Shown piece after piece: positions 53,852 to 61,452 of a DNA stretch of 64,000 bases. The notes under the pieces were generated by a model. The model did no database searches, was not told where the DNA came from, and saw only the letters and a list, made by a program, of their open reading frames with translations. The position numbers and the translations under genes were made by a program. Position 1 is the stretch's first letter; each line of letters begins with the position of its first letter. Origin of the DNA: Streptomyces clavuligerus (GTDB taxonomy: Bacteria; Actinomycetota; Actinomycetes; Streptomycetales; Streptomycetaceae); contig NZ_CP027858.1 of the NCBI RefSeq assembly GCF_005519465.1, positions 2,852,001-2,916,000 on the forward strand. The letters run 5' to 3'.

Positions 53852-54172
53852 TCAGCCGCCCAGGCCGCCGCTGCCGAACGCCCCGCCGCCCACATTCGGG
53901 CCGTGGTCCGGGCGGGCCTCGCGGCCCCTGCCCGTGCTGTGGGTGCTGTGGGCCTTGAGGTTGTACGGCATCAGCCGGTCCTCGCCCGCCTCCGGGAAGT
54001 CACCGGTGTCCGCCTCGCGGACCTCCTCGATGTGCTCCCGGTGATCGGGCTTGTGCGGCTGCTCATCGGGGCGCGGCGGTACGTACTTCTCCCTGCGGAT
54101 CGAGTCCCACCACATGGCCCCGGTCAGCAGGAACACAATGACGAGCCCAAAGATGACGATCGTGGTGACCAT
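53852..54172 (-). CDS. Small membrane-anchored protein
   Basis: 106 residues with GGAGGCAGCCACC before the ATG. One N-terminal span (VTTIVIFGLVIVFLLTGAMWW) is followed by a hydrophilic tail rich in Asp, His and Gly (PDEQPHKPDHREHIEEVREAD, ending NVGGGAFGSGGLGG). It may belong to the DUF6479-like group of Streptomyces membrane proteins, but I am not sure. The upstream 171 bp after copA hold a hairpin and CTGTGTCTGTCC repeats. Confidence 0.6.
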   Translation of the reverse strand: MVTTIVIFGLVIVFLLTGAMWWDSIRREKYVPPRPDEQPHKPDHREHIEEVREADTGDFPEAGEDRLMPYNLKAHSTHSTGRGREARPDHGPNVGGGAFGSGGLGG

Positions 54173-54367
54173 GGTGGCTGCCTCCGCTCCGTCACAGGGA
54201 TGGCACACATCCGTCAGGGGGACGTCGTCCATCTCCCTGAACCCAGTGTTACCCCATTTCTCCATTTTTGGGCGGTTCGCGGGGTGCGAGATCTGTCTTT
54301 ACCGCCGCTCCCGGCCGCTCCCGGCGCATTCCGTATGGCACGGCGGGGCACGACCTAGAGTCGGCGT

Positions 54368-55078
54368 ATGAGCCCCGATCTCCGTGACCGCTGGGCCGAG
54401 GCCCTGCTCTCCGCGCGCTCCGCCCCGTTCACGGGCGCCCTCGCGGAGGAGCCCGATCCGCTTCCGCCTCGTACGCCGCCCGATCGGCTTCCCCCCGATC
54501 CGCTTCCCCTCGACCCGCTTCCCTACGCCGAGAATCTGCTGGCCCGCTGGGCCGAGCCGCAGCGCCGCTATCACACGACCGCGCATCTGACCGCCGTCCT
54601 CGACCACATAGACACCCTCGCCGCGCACGCCGGGGAACCGGATCTGGTGCGGCTCGCGGCCTGGTTCCACGACGCCGTCTACCTCCCGGAGCGCTCCGAG
54701 AACGAGGAGCGCTCGGCGCGGCTCGCCGAGCGCGCGCTGACCGAGGCGGGGCTGCCCGCCGGAGCCGTGGCGGAGGTCGCCCGGCTGGTCCGGCTCACCG
54801 TCACGCACGCGCCCGGGGAGTCCGACGGCAACGGCGCGGTGCTGTGCGACGCGGACCTCGCGATCCTGGCGGCGGAGCCGGAACGATACGCCGCGTACAC
54901 GGGGGCCGTGCGGGAGGAGTACGGCTTCGTCCCGGACGACGCCTTCCGCGCCGGACGGGCGGGCGTCCTGCGCCAACTCCTCGCGCTGCCGCGGCTGTTC
55001 CACACCCCGCACGGGCGGCGGAACTGGGAGGAGCGAGCACGCCGCAATATGACGGAGGAGCTGGAGACCCTGGGGTGA
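54368..55078 (+). CDS. HD-domain metal-dependent phosphohydrolase-like protein
   Basis: 236 residues. Metal-binding residues of the HD fold are visible: YHTTAHL near residue 69, AAWFHDAVYLPERSENEERSA (His-Asp pair), and later LVRLTVTHAP and LCDADLAILA. It matches the group annotated as predicted metal-dependent HD phosphohydrolases; the substrate is unknown. Near the N-terminus is a Pro/Leu/Asp repeat (PPDRLPPDPLPLDPLP). TAGAGT at 54356-54361 lies 6 nt before the ATG with no ribosome site, so the mRNA may be leaderless. Confidence 0.83.
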   Translation: MSPDLRDRWAEALLSARSAPFTGALAEEPDPLPPRTPPDRLPPDPLPLDPLPYAENLLARWAEPQRRYHTTAHLTAVLDHIDTLAAHAGEPDLVRLAAWFHDAVYLPERSENEERSARLAERALTEAGLPAGAVAEVARLVRLTVTHAPGESDGNGAVLCDADLAILAAEPERYAAYTGAVREEYGFVPDDAFRAGRAGVLRQLLALPRLFHTPHGRRNWEERARRNMTEELETLG

Positions 55079-55114
55079 CACCGCCCGCTCCGGGAGGGCG
55101 CGGGGCGGGAGCGG

Positions 55115-55183
55115 TACGGCTACGGCTACGGCTACGGCTACGGCTACGGCTACGGCTACGGCTACGGCTACGGCTACGGCTAC
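55115..55183 (+). repeat. (TACGGC)11 hexanucleotide microsatellite
   Basis: Eleven uninterrupted copies of TACGGC (55115-55180) plus a partial copy, 37 nt after the HD gene and 40 nt before the MFS exporter gene. A repeat of this length should slip during replication, giving length variants between strains. It does not change a reading frame because it is outside the genes, but it could alter promoter spacing or mRNA structure for the exporter. Confidence 0.97.
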
Positions 55184-55222
55184 AGGGTCCGAAACGGGCG
55201 CGGGAACGGGGCGGGAACGGGA

Positions 55223-56611
55223 ATGATCAGCGCGTCCGGGGCTGTTGCCCCTGGCATGTCCCGTTCCGCCGCTGAATCACCGACCGATCCCGCCCCCGAC
55301 TCTTCCGACCCCTCCGGCCCCTCCGGCCCCTCCGGCCCCTCCGGCCCTGGCTCCTCCGGCTCCCGCTCCCGGATGCCGCTGGCCGTCTACATCCTCGGCC
55401 TCTCCGTCTTCGCGCTCGGCACCAGCGAGTTCATGCTCTCCGGGCTGCTGCCGCCGATCGCCGAGGACATGAACGTCTCGATCCCGCAGGCCGGACTGCT
55501 GATATCCGCGTTCGCGATCGGCATGGTCGTCGGCGCCCCGCTGCTGGCCGTGGCCACGCTGCGACTGCCCCGCAAGACCACGCTGATCGCGCTGATCACC
55601 GTCTTCGGGCTCGGCCAGGTGGCCGGTGCGCTGGCGCCGACCTACGAGATCCTCTTCGTGTCCCGCGTGGTGAGCGCGTTCGCCTGTGCCGGTTTCTGGG
55701 CGCTCGGCGCGGCCGTCGCCATCGCGATGGTGCCGGTGAACGCGCGGGCGCGGGCCATGGCCGTGATGATCGGCGGACTCTCCATCGCCAATGTGCTCGG
55801 GGTCCCGGCGGGGGCCTTCCTCGGGGACCAGTTCGGCTGGCGGTCCGCGTTCTGGGCGGTCGGTCTCGCGTCCGCGGTCGCCCTGGTCGGCGTGGTCACG
55901 CTGATCCCCCGGATTCCGCTGCCCGAGCAGCGCCCGCAGCTCCGGCGGGAACTCGGGATCTACCGCGACCGGCAGGTCTGGCTGTCCGTCGCGGTCACCG
56001 CCCTGGCGGCGGGCGGCGTCTTCTGCGCGTTCTCCTATCTCGCGCCGCTGCTGACCGATGTCGCGGGGATGGACAAGAGCTGGGTGCCCTGGGTCCTCGG
56101 ACTCTTCGGGCTGGGCGCGCTGGTCGGCACGACCGTGGGCGGCCGGGTCGCCGACGCGCACCTCTTCGGGGTGCTGCTGAGCGGTACCGCGGCCTCCACC
56201 GTGCTGCTCGTGGCGCTCGCGCTCTTCGGCGGGGCCCCGGCGGCGGCGGTGACGATCTCGTTCCTGCTCGGCGTCTCCGCCTTCTGGACGGCTCCGGCGC
56301 TCAACGCCCGGATGTTCAACGTGGCGGGCGCCGCGCCGACCCTCGCGGGCGCGACCACCACCGCCGCGTTCAACCTGGGCAACACCGGCGGCCCCTGGCT
56401 CGGCGGCACCGTGATCGACGCGGACTTCGGCTATGCCGCAACAGCCTGGGCCGGCGCGGCCATGACCGTGCTCGCGCTCGGTCTCCTCGCACTCTCCCTG
56501 CGGCTCCACAGCGCCTCCCGGGTGGTGGCGCGTTCCGTCCCCGTCCCCGTCTCCACGGGTGCGGCTGGTGCCGCTGTGACCGAGGGCGCGCAGCACTCCG
56601 CCACCCGCTGA
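55223..56611 (+). CDS. MFS exporter, Cmx/CmrA chloramphenicol-efflux-like
   Basis: 462 residues. The N-terminal 45 residues are low complexity (DSSDPSGPSGPSGPSGPGSS, from a 9-bp repeat). Then 12 spans start at MPLAVYILGLSVFALGTSEFML, a signature of DHA1 exporters close to Cmx/CmlR chloramphenicol pumps. The motif between spans 2 and 3 is RLPRKTTL and the PET-like conserved Asn/Gly residues follow (NTGGPWLGG). The start at 55223 has a weak GGGA site; an ATG at 55256 is the alternative. Export of a drug-like compound is likely; chloramphenicol itself is inferred from similarity only. Confidence 0.85.
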   Translation: MISASGAVAPGMSRSAAESPTDPAPDSSDPSGPSGPSGPSGPGSSGSRSRMPLAVYILGLSVFALGTSEFMLSGLLPPIAEDMNVSIPQAGLLISAFAIGMVVGAPLLAVATLRLPRKTTLIALITVFGLGQVAGALAPTYEILFVSRVVSAFACAGFWALGAAVAIAMVPVNARARAMAVMIGGLSIANVLGVPAGAFLGDQFGWRSAFWAVGLASAVALVGVVTLIPRIPLPEQRPQLRRELGIYRDRQVWLSVAVTALAAGGVFCAFSYLAPLLTDVAGMDKSWVPWVLGLFGLGALVGTTVGGRVADAHLFGVLLSGTAASTVLLVALALFGGAPAAAVTISFLLGVSAFWTAPALNARMFNVAGAAPTLAGATTTAAFNLGNTGGPWLGGTVIDADFGYAATAWAGAAMTVLALGLLALSLRLHSASRVVARSVPVPVSTGAAGAAVTEGAQHSATR

Positions 56612-56826
56612 CCCCGCGCCCCGGGGCCGCGCCCACCGGCCGCCCCGGGGCATGACCGGGTCCGGCGCGGGCACCCGGGCCGGGCCCGGTGCCCGGTCCC
56701 GTGCGGCACTCAGGTCAGGCACTGAGTCCAGTGCGACGGCCGGTCGGGCGGGACGGCCGAGCCCAGTGCTCGGTGCCGTGCGGCACTCGGGTCCGGTGTG
56801 ACGGCCGGGTCAGACGGGCGCTCGGG

Positions 56827-57093
56827 TCAGGCGGGGCGGCGCTTCGGGCGGCGCAGGCCCGCGTGAACCAGGAGGCGGACGACCTCACGGCTGGGGACCT
56901 CGACCGCACCCGCCGCCACCGCGTCCGGGTAGCGGTGCGACGGAAGGTCGTAGTGATCGCCGTCGAAGGCCCGGCGGGGGCAGCCGATCGACACGGCGAA
57001 CGCGTGCAGCTCGTCGAACGAGACATCGCTGATCAGATGCGACCACATCCGCCCGTGCCCGGGCCAGGTCGGCGGATCTATGTACAGGGTCAT
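56827..57093 (-). CDS. DUF4031 domain protein
   Basis: 88 residues beginning MTLYIDPPTWPGHGRMWSHL, the DUF4031 hallmark, followed by CPRRAFDGDHYDLPSHRYPDA (His and Asp residues that may bind metal) and a basic tail. Its ATG overlaps the stop of the preceding zinc-ribbon gene (57090-57093), so the two are coupled. The family is common in actinobacteria; function unknown. Confidence 0.85.
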   Translation of the reverse strand: MTLYIDPPTWPGHGRMWSHLISDVSFDELHAFAVSIGCPRRAFDGDHYDLPSHRYPDAVAAGAVEVPSREVVRLLVHAGLRRPKRRPA

Positions 57094-57446
57094 GCCAGGC
57101 GCCCGACGGGCGCGACCACGACCCCCGCCCGGTGACAGACCCAGCGGGGGTCGGGACCCAGCTCCGGTTCGACCTCCAGCGCATGCGGATCGCCCTGGTC
57201 GCAGACCGGGCAGAGCGGCCAGCGCCCGTACCGTTCCAGCAGGGCGTCCTGGACGTCCTGCGCGACGAGCCCCGTCAGAAACTCCCGTCCCTGCGGCCAC
57301 TGCTCGGCCCACCAGCGGCGGTGCGTCACCGACTCCTCCACCAGGGACACCACCTCCGCGTCAGCCACATCCCGGGCGGCCAGATCGGCGAGAACCAGGG
57401 CTCGGGCCGTATGAAGGGCCTGCTCAAGGAGGTTGGTGTCAGCCAT
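57090..57446 (-). CDS. Hypothetical protein with zinc-ribbon-like C-terminus
   Basis: 118 residues starting MADTNLLEQALHTARALVL. The C-terminal half holds CPVCDQGDPHAL and, later, VCHRAG, a probable zinc ribbon. GACAAT at 57453-57458 lies 6 nt before the ATG, compatible with a leaderless mRNA. It is translationally coupled to the DUF4031 gene and divergent from the MurNAc regulator gene, 87 bp apart. Confidence 0.65.
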   Translation of the reverse strand: MADTNLLEQALHTARALVLADLAARDVADAEVVSLVEESVTHRRWWAEQWPQGREFLTGLVAQDVQDALLERYGRWPLCPVCDQGDPHALEVEPELGPDPRWVCHRAGVVVAPVGRLA

Positions 57447-57514
57447 GGAGCCATTGTCCCCCGCTGTCCGGCACACGCCCGTCCGCAGCAGTGGGGGTTG
57501 ACCTCACCCCCTGT

Positions 57515-57561
57515 TGAAAATACTTTCCAGTGCGTGACCGAATCAGTGAAGGAAATTTTCA
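57515..57561 (+). promoter_or_regulatory. Two AT-rich RpiR-type operator candidates around the regulator start
   Basis: In a strongly GC-rich setting, two AT-rich dyads occur: TGAAAATACTTTCC (57515-57528) and TGAAGGAAATTTTCA (57547-57561). Both are TGAAA-like half-sites facing each other, as described for MurR/RpiR-family operators. The first lies just upstream of the start codon at 57534; the second is inside the first codons. Binding would block both the regulator gene and downstream genes, and possibly the divergent operon. Confidence 0.55.
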
Positions 57562-58610
57562 GCACGGGGGCACCGAGCGGTCCGTCACGGGCGACCGGAG
57601 CCAGCGGCTCCGCCGGGGCCACCGAACCGACCCGATCGTCCGGACCCTCCGGCCGGACCGCACCGGGTGGCCGCCGCCGTACCGGCGGGGGCACCGGCGC
57701 CCCCTCCTCGCCACCGCAGAACGAGGCACCGCCCGCGCCCGCCGCCCTCGCCTCGAAGGTCCGGACACTCGTCCCCTCCATGACCCGCTCCATGCAGCGC
57801 GTCGCCGAAGCCGTCGCCGACGACCCCGCGGGCTGCGCGGCGCTCACCGTCACCGGGCTCGCGGAACGCACCGGCACCAGCGAGGCGACCGTCGTCCGCA
57901 CCGCCCGTCTCCTGGGCTACCCCGGCTACCGCGATCTGCGCCTCGCCCTCGCCGGGCTCGCCGCCCATCAGCAGTCGGGCCGCTCCCCCAGCGTCACCGC
58001 CGACATCTCCGTCGACGACCCCCTGCCGGACGTCGTCGCCAAACTCGCCCGCGACGAACAGCAGACCCTCGCGGACACCGCCGCGACCCTCGACACCGCC
58101 GCGCTCGCCGCCGCCGTCAGCGCAGCCGCCACTGCCCGCCGCATCGACATCTACGGTGTCGGCGCCTCCTCCCTCGTCGGACTCGACCTGGCACAGAAAC
58201 TCCTCCGCATCGGGCTGATCGCCCACGCCCACACCGATCCCCACCTCGCCGTCACCAACGCCGTCCAGCTCCGGACCGGCGATGTCGCCGTCGCCATCAC
58301 CCACTCCGGCTCCACCGGCGACGTCATCGAGCCACTGCGCGCCGCCTTCGAACGCGGGGCCACCACGATCGCGATAACCGGACGCGCGGACGGCCCGGTG
58401 ACGCAGTACGCCGACCATGTGCTGACCACGTCCACCTCCCGGGAGAGCGAACTGCGGCCCGCGGCCATGTCCTCCCGCACCGGACAGCTCCTGGTCGTGG
58501 ACTGCCTGTTCATAGGCGTGGCCCAGCGGACCTACGCGTCCGCCGCGCCCGCGCTCGCCGCCTCCTACGAAGCCCTCGCCCACCGGCACAGCCCGCGCCA
58601 CACCCGCTGA
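57534..58610 (+). CDS. MurR/RpiR-family transcriptional regulator
   Basis: 358 residues. After a low-complexity start of about 75 residues comes the RpiR helix-turn-helix (VRTLVPSMTRSMQRVAEAV, GLAERTGTSEATVVRTARLLGY) and then a SIS sugar-phosphate-binding domain (IDIYGVGASSLVGLDLAQKL, AVAITHSGSTGDVIEPL). The GTG start is poorly supported by a ribosome site, and a downstream start is possible. Directly followed by murQ and a PTS gene, it should sense MurNAc-6-phosphate and control their expression. Confidence 0.88.
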   Translation: MTESVKEIFSTGAPSGPSRATGASGSAGATEPTRSSGPSGRTAPGGRRRTGGGTGAPSSPPQNEAPPAPAALASKVRTLVPSMTRSMQRVAEAVADDPAGCAALTVTGLAERTGTSEATVVRTARLLGYPGYRDLRLALAGLAAHQQSGRSPSVTADISVDDPLPDVVAKLARDEQQTLADTAATLDTAALAAAVSAAATARRIDIYGVGASSLVGLDLAQKLLRIGLIAHAHTDPHLAVTNAVQLRTGDVAVAITHSGSTGDVIEPLRAAFERGATTIAITGRADGPVTQYADHVLTTSTSRESELRPAAMSSRTGQLLVVDCLFIGVAQRTYASAAPALAASYEALAHRHSPRHTR

Positions 58611-58649
58611 CGGCCTCCGGACGGGACGACCTCAGAGAAAGCGTGCTCG

Positions 58650-59741
58650 ATGACCTCCACCTCGTATTCGTACGGCTCGCACGGTCCCGGCAGCGCGGAC
58701 GGCCCGTCCGGACCAGATGGACCGGACGGCTCCGCCGCCCCGGGCGGCTCGTACGGAGCGCTCCGCGCCCAGCTCGACGTCCTCACCACCGAGGCGTTCC
58801 GGCCCGAACTCGCCGACATCGACCGGCTGCCGACGCTCGACATCGTCCGGCTGATGAACGGTGAGGACCGGACCGTGCCGGACGCGGTCGCCGCGCAGCT
58901 CCCGCTGATCGCCGCCGCGATCGACGCCACCGCCGAGCGGATGGCGCGCGGCGGACGGCTGATCTACGCGGGCGCGGGCACGGCGGGGCGGATGGGGGTC
59001 CTCGACGCGAGCGAGTGCCCGCCGACCTTCAACACCGGGCCCACCGAGGTGGTCGGACTGATCGCGGGCGGGCCGACCGCTGTCCTCAGCGCCGCCGAGG
59101 GCGCCGAGGACAGCGAACGGCTCGCCACCGTCGACCTGGACGCGCTCGGGCTGACCGCCGACGACACCGTCGTGGGGATCTCCGCCTCCGGGCGCACCCC
59201 CTACGCGGTCGGCGCGGTGGCCCACGCCCGCTCCCTGGGCGCGCTGACGATCGGTCTGTCCTGCAACGCGGGCAGCCCGCTCGCGGCGGCGGCCGACCAC
59301 GGCATCGAGGTCGTCACCGGGCCCGAACTGCTCACCGGCTCCACCCGGCTGAAGGCGGGCACCGCGCAGAAGCTGGTACTCAACATGATCTCGACGACCA
59401 CCATGATCCGGCTCGGCAAGACCTACGGAAATCTCATGGTCGACCTCCGGGCCTCGAACGAGAAGCTGCGCGCCCGCTCCCGCCGGATCGTCGCCCTCGC
59501 CACCGGCGCGGACGACGAGGAGATCGAGCGGGCGCTCGCCGCCGCCGACGGCGAGGTGAAGAACGCGATCCTCATCGTCCTCGGCTCCGTCGACGGCCCG
59601 GCCGCCGCCCGGCTGCTGCGCGAGAGCCGGGGGCAACTGCGCGCCGCCCTGCGGGCGGCGGCGGCCGAATCCGCCGAGGCGGCCCCGGCACCGGACCCCA
59701 CCGTGCCCACCAGACCCGCTCCCGGGGTGTCCCGGGAGTAA
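58650..59741 (+). CDS. murQ: N-acetylmuramic acid 6-phosphate etherase
   Basis: 363 residues; after a 36-residue low-complexity start, the MurQ sequence begins at LRAQLDVLTTEAFRPELADID. A SIS domain carries GAGTAGRMGVLDASECPPTF, with Glu122 equivalent to the catalytic Glu of E. coli MurQ, and VVGISASGRTPYAVGAV. The enzyme cleaves the lactyl ether of MurNAc-6-phosphate to GlcNAc-6-phosphate and D-lactate in cell-wall recycling. It lies between its regulator and the PTS permease gene. Confidence 0.94.
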   Translation: MTSTSYSYGSHGPGSADGPSGPDGPDGSAAPGGSYGALRAQLDVLTTEAFRPELADIDRLPTLDIVRLMNGEDRTVPDAVAAQLPLIAAAIDATAERMARGGRLIYAGAGTAGRMGVLDASECPPTFNTGPTEVVGLIAGGPTAVLSAAEGAEDSERLATVDLDALGLTADDTVVGISASGRTPYAVGAVAHARSLGALTIGLSCNAGSPLAAAADHGIEVVTGPELLTGSTRLKAGTAQKLVLNMISTTTMIRLGKTYGNLMVDLRASNEKLRARSRRIVALATGADDEEIERALAAADGEVKNAILIVLGSVDGPAAARLLRESRGQLRAALRAAAAESAEAAPAPDPTVPTRPAPGVSRE

Positions 59742-59775
59742 CCACCCCCCACCCAGCACAGCGAGGCACCGCACC

Positions 59776-61452
59776 ATGGCCGACACCCCCCACCACGCCA
59801 TCGCCGCCGCGATCCTTCCGCTCGTCGGCGGCGCGGCGAACGTCTCCTCCGTCGCCCACTGCATGACCCGGCTGCGGCTGGGGCTGCGGGACCGGTCCGC
59901 CGTACGGGAGGCGGAGCTACGGGCGCTCCCCGCCGTCCTGGGGGTGGTCGGGGGCGGCGACACGTACCAGATCGTCCTGGGGCCGGGGACGGTCGCCCGG
60001 GTCGCCCCGGAGTTCGAGGCACTGCTGACCCGGGCCGCCGCGTCCCCGCAGCCGGCCACCCCGGGGGCACGGGGGCCGGAGGCACCGCAGGAGCCGCAGA
60101 CATCGCAGGTCCCGCAGGTGGCGCCTGGATCACGGGCGGCGCAGGCGTCACAGGCGGCGCACGGTGCTCCCGAGGAGGCGTCCGGCGGGGCGGTCGCCCG
60201 GCGGGGCGCGGCGCTGCGGGCCGCGCGGAAGGCCCGCAACGCGACCCCCGGAAAACTCCTGCTGCGGCGGATCGCCGGGGTCTTCGTCCCGCTGATCCCC
60301 GCCCTGATCGGCTGCGGCATCCTCGCCGGGCTCGGCGGTGTCCTGGTCAACCTCGGTCTGCTGCCCGGCCTCACCCCGGTGATCGCCGCGCTGGCGGGTG
60401 GCTTCATGACGCTCCTTCCGGTCTTCGTGGGCTGGAGCGCCGCCCGGGAGTTCGGCGGCACCCCGGTGCTGGGCGGGGTGGTCGGGGCGATCGTGGTCTT
60501 CCCCGGGGTGGAGAAGATCGAGGTCTTCGGCCAGCGGCTCTCCCCCGGCCAGGGCGGAGTCCTCGGCGCCCTCGCCGCCGCCGTGCTCGCCGTGCAGGTG
60601 GAGAAGGCGTGCCGCCGCAGACTCCCGGACGTCCTCGACGTCCTGGTGACCCCGGCGGTGACGGTGCTGGTCGCGGGGCTCGCCACCGTCTACGGGCTGA
60701 TGTTCGCGGCGGGCGCGGTCTCCCGCGCCATCGGCACCGCCGCACAGGCGCTGCTCTCCGGCGGCGGCGCGGTCGCGGGGTTCGTCCTCGGTGGGCTCTT
60801 CCTCCCTCTGGTGATGCTGGGGCTGCATCAGGCGCTGATCCCGATCCATGCCACGCTGATCGAGCAGTACGGCCACACCGTGCTGCTGCCGATCCTGGCG
60901 ATGGCGGGCGCGGGCCAGGTCGGCGCGGCGGTCGCCGTCTATCTGCGGCTGCCGCAGGACCGCGCCCTGCGCTCCACCATCCGCTCGGCGCTCCCCGCCG
61001 GGCTGCTGGGCGTCGGGGAGCCCTTGATCTACGGAGTCTCGCTGCCGCTGGGCCGCCCCTTTGTGACGGCGTGCGTGGGCGGGGCCTTCGGCGGTGCCTT
61101 CGTCGGGCTCTTCCACTCGCTGGGCCACCCGGTGGGCGCGACCGCGATCGGCCCCTCCGGCTGGGCGCTCTTCCCCCTTCTCCACGGCGGCGGCTCGCCG
61201 CTGACGTCGCTCGCCGTCTACGGCGGCGGGCTGCTCACCGGCTACGCGGCGGGCTTCCTGATCACCTACTGGTTCGGCCTGCGCCCGCGCCGCACCGCGC
61301 CCGCCGACGCCCTGCGGGCCCCGGGATCTCCGGATGCCTCGGGGGCTTCGGGGGCTTCGGGGGCTTCGGGGGCTTCGGGGGCTTCGGGGAGCACCGTGCC
61401 GGACATCCCGGCGGGCCCGGCGGGCGCCCCTGTGGAGCGGGCTACAGACTGA
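59776..61452 (+). CDS. PTS EIIBC transporter, probably for N-acetylmuramic acid (MurP-like)
   Basis: 558 residues. The EIIB domain (about 1-85) has the phosphorylated Cys29 in HCMTRLRLGL. A Pro/Ala/Gln-rich linker leads to the EIIC domain with about 10 spans, starting at LLLRRIAGVFVPLIPALIGCG, with the GEPLIYGV motif near residue 414. No EIIA is present, so a separate EIIA must act with it. Context with murQ points to MurNAc, as with E. coli MurP; GlcNAc is an alternative. The C-terminal tail has a 9-bp repeat (GASGASGAS). Its 3' end overlaps the convergent aldehyde dehydrogenase gene by 11 nt. Confidence 0.88.
   Translation: MADTPHHAIAAAILPLVGGAANVSSVAHCMTRLRLGLRDRSAVREAELRALPAVLGVVGGGDTYQIVLGPGTVARVAPEFEALLTRAAASPQPATPGARGPEAPQEPQTSQVPQVAPGSRAAQASQAAHGAPEEASGGAVARRGAALRAARKARNATPGKLLLRRIAGVFVPLIPALIGCGILAGLGGVLVNLGLLPGLTPVIAALAGGFMTLLPVFVGWSAAREFGGTPVLGGVVGAIVVFPGVEKIEVFGQRLSPGQGGVLGALAAAVLAVQVEKACRRRLPDVLDVLVTPAVTVLVAGLATVYGLMFAAGAVSRAIGTAAQALLSGGGAVAGFVLGGLFLPLVMLGLHQALIPIHATLIEQYGHTVLLPILAMAGAGQVGAAVAVYLRLPQDRALRSTIRSALPAGLLGVGEPLIYGVSLPLGRPFVTACVGGAFGGAFVGLFHSLGHPVGATAIGPSGWALFPLLHGGGSPLTSLAVYGGGLLTGYAAGFLITYWFGLRPRRTAPADALRAPGSPDASGASGASGASGASGASGSTVPDIPAGPAGAPVERATD

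Noticed and set aside
50821..53895. 1024-codon minus-strand frame
   Set aside because: Antisense to copA, with no start signal or recognisable domain.
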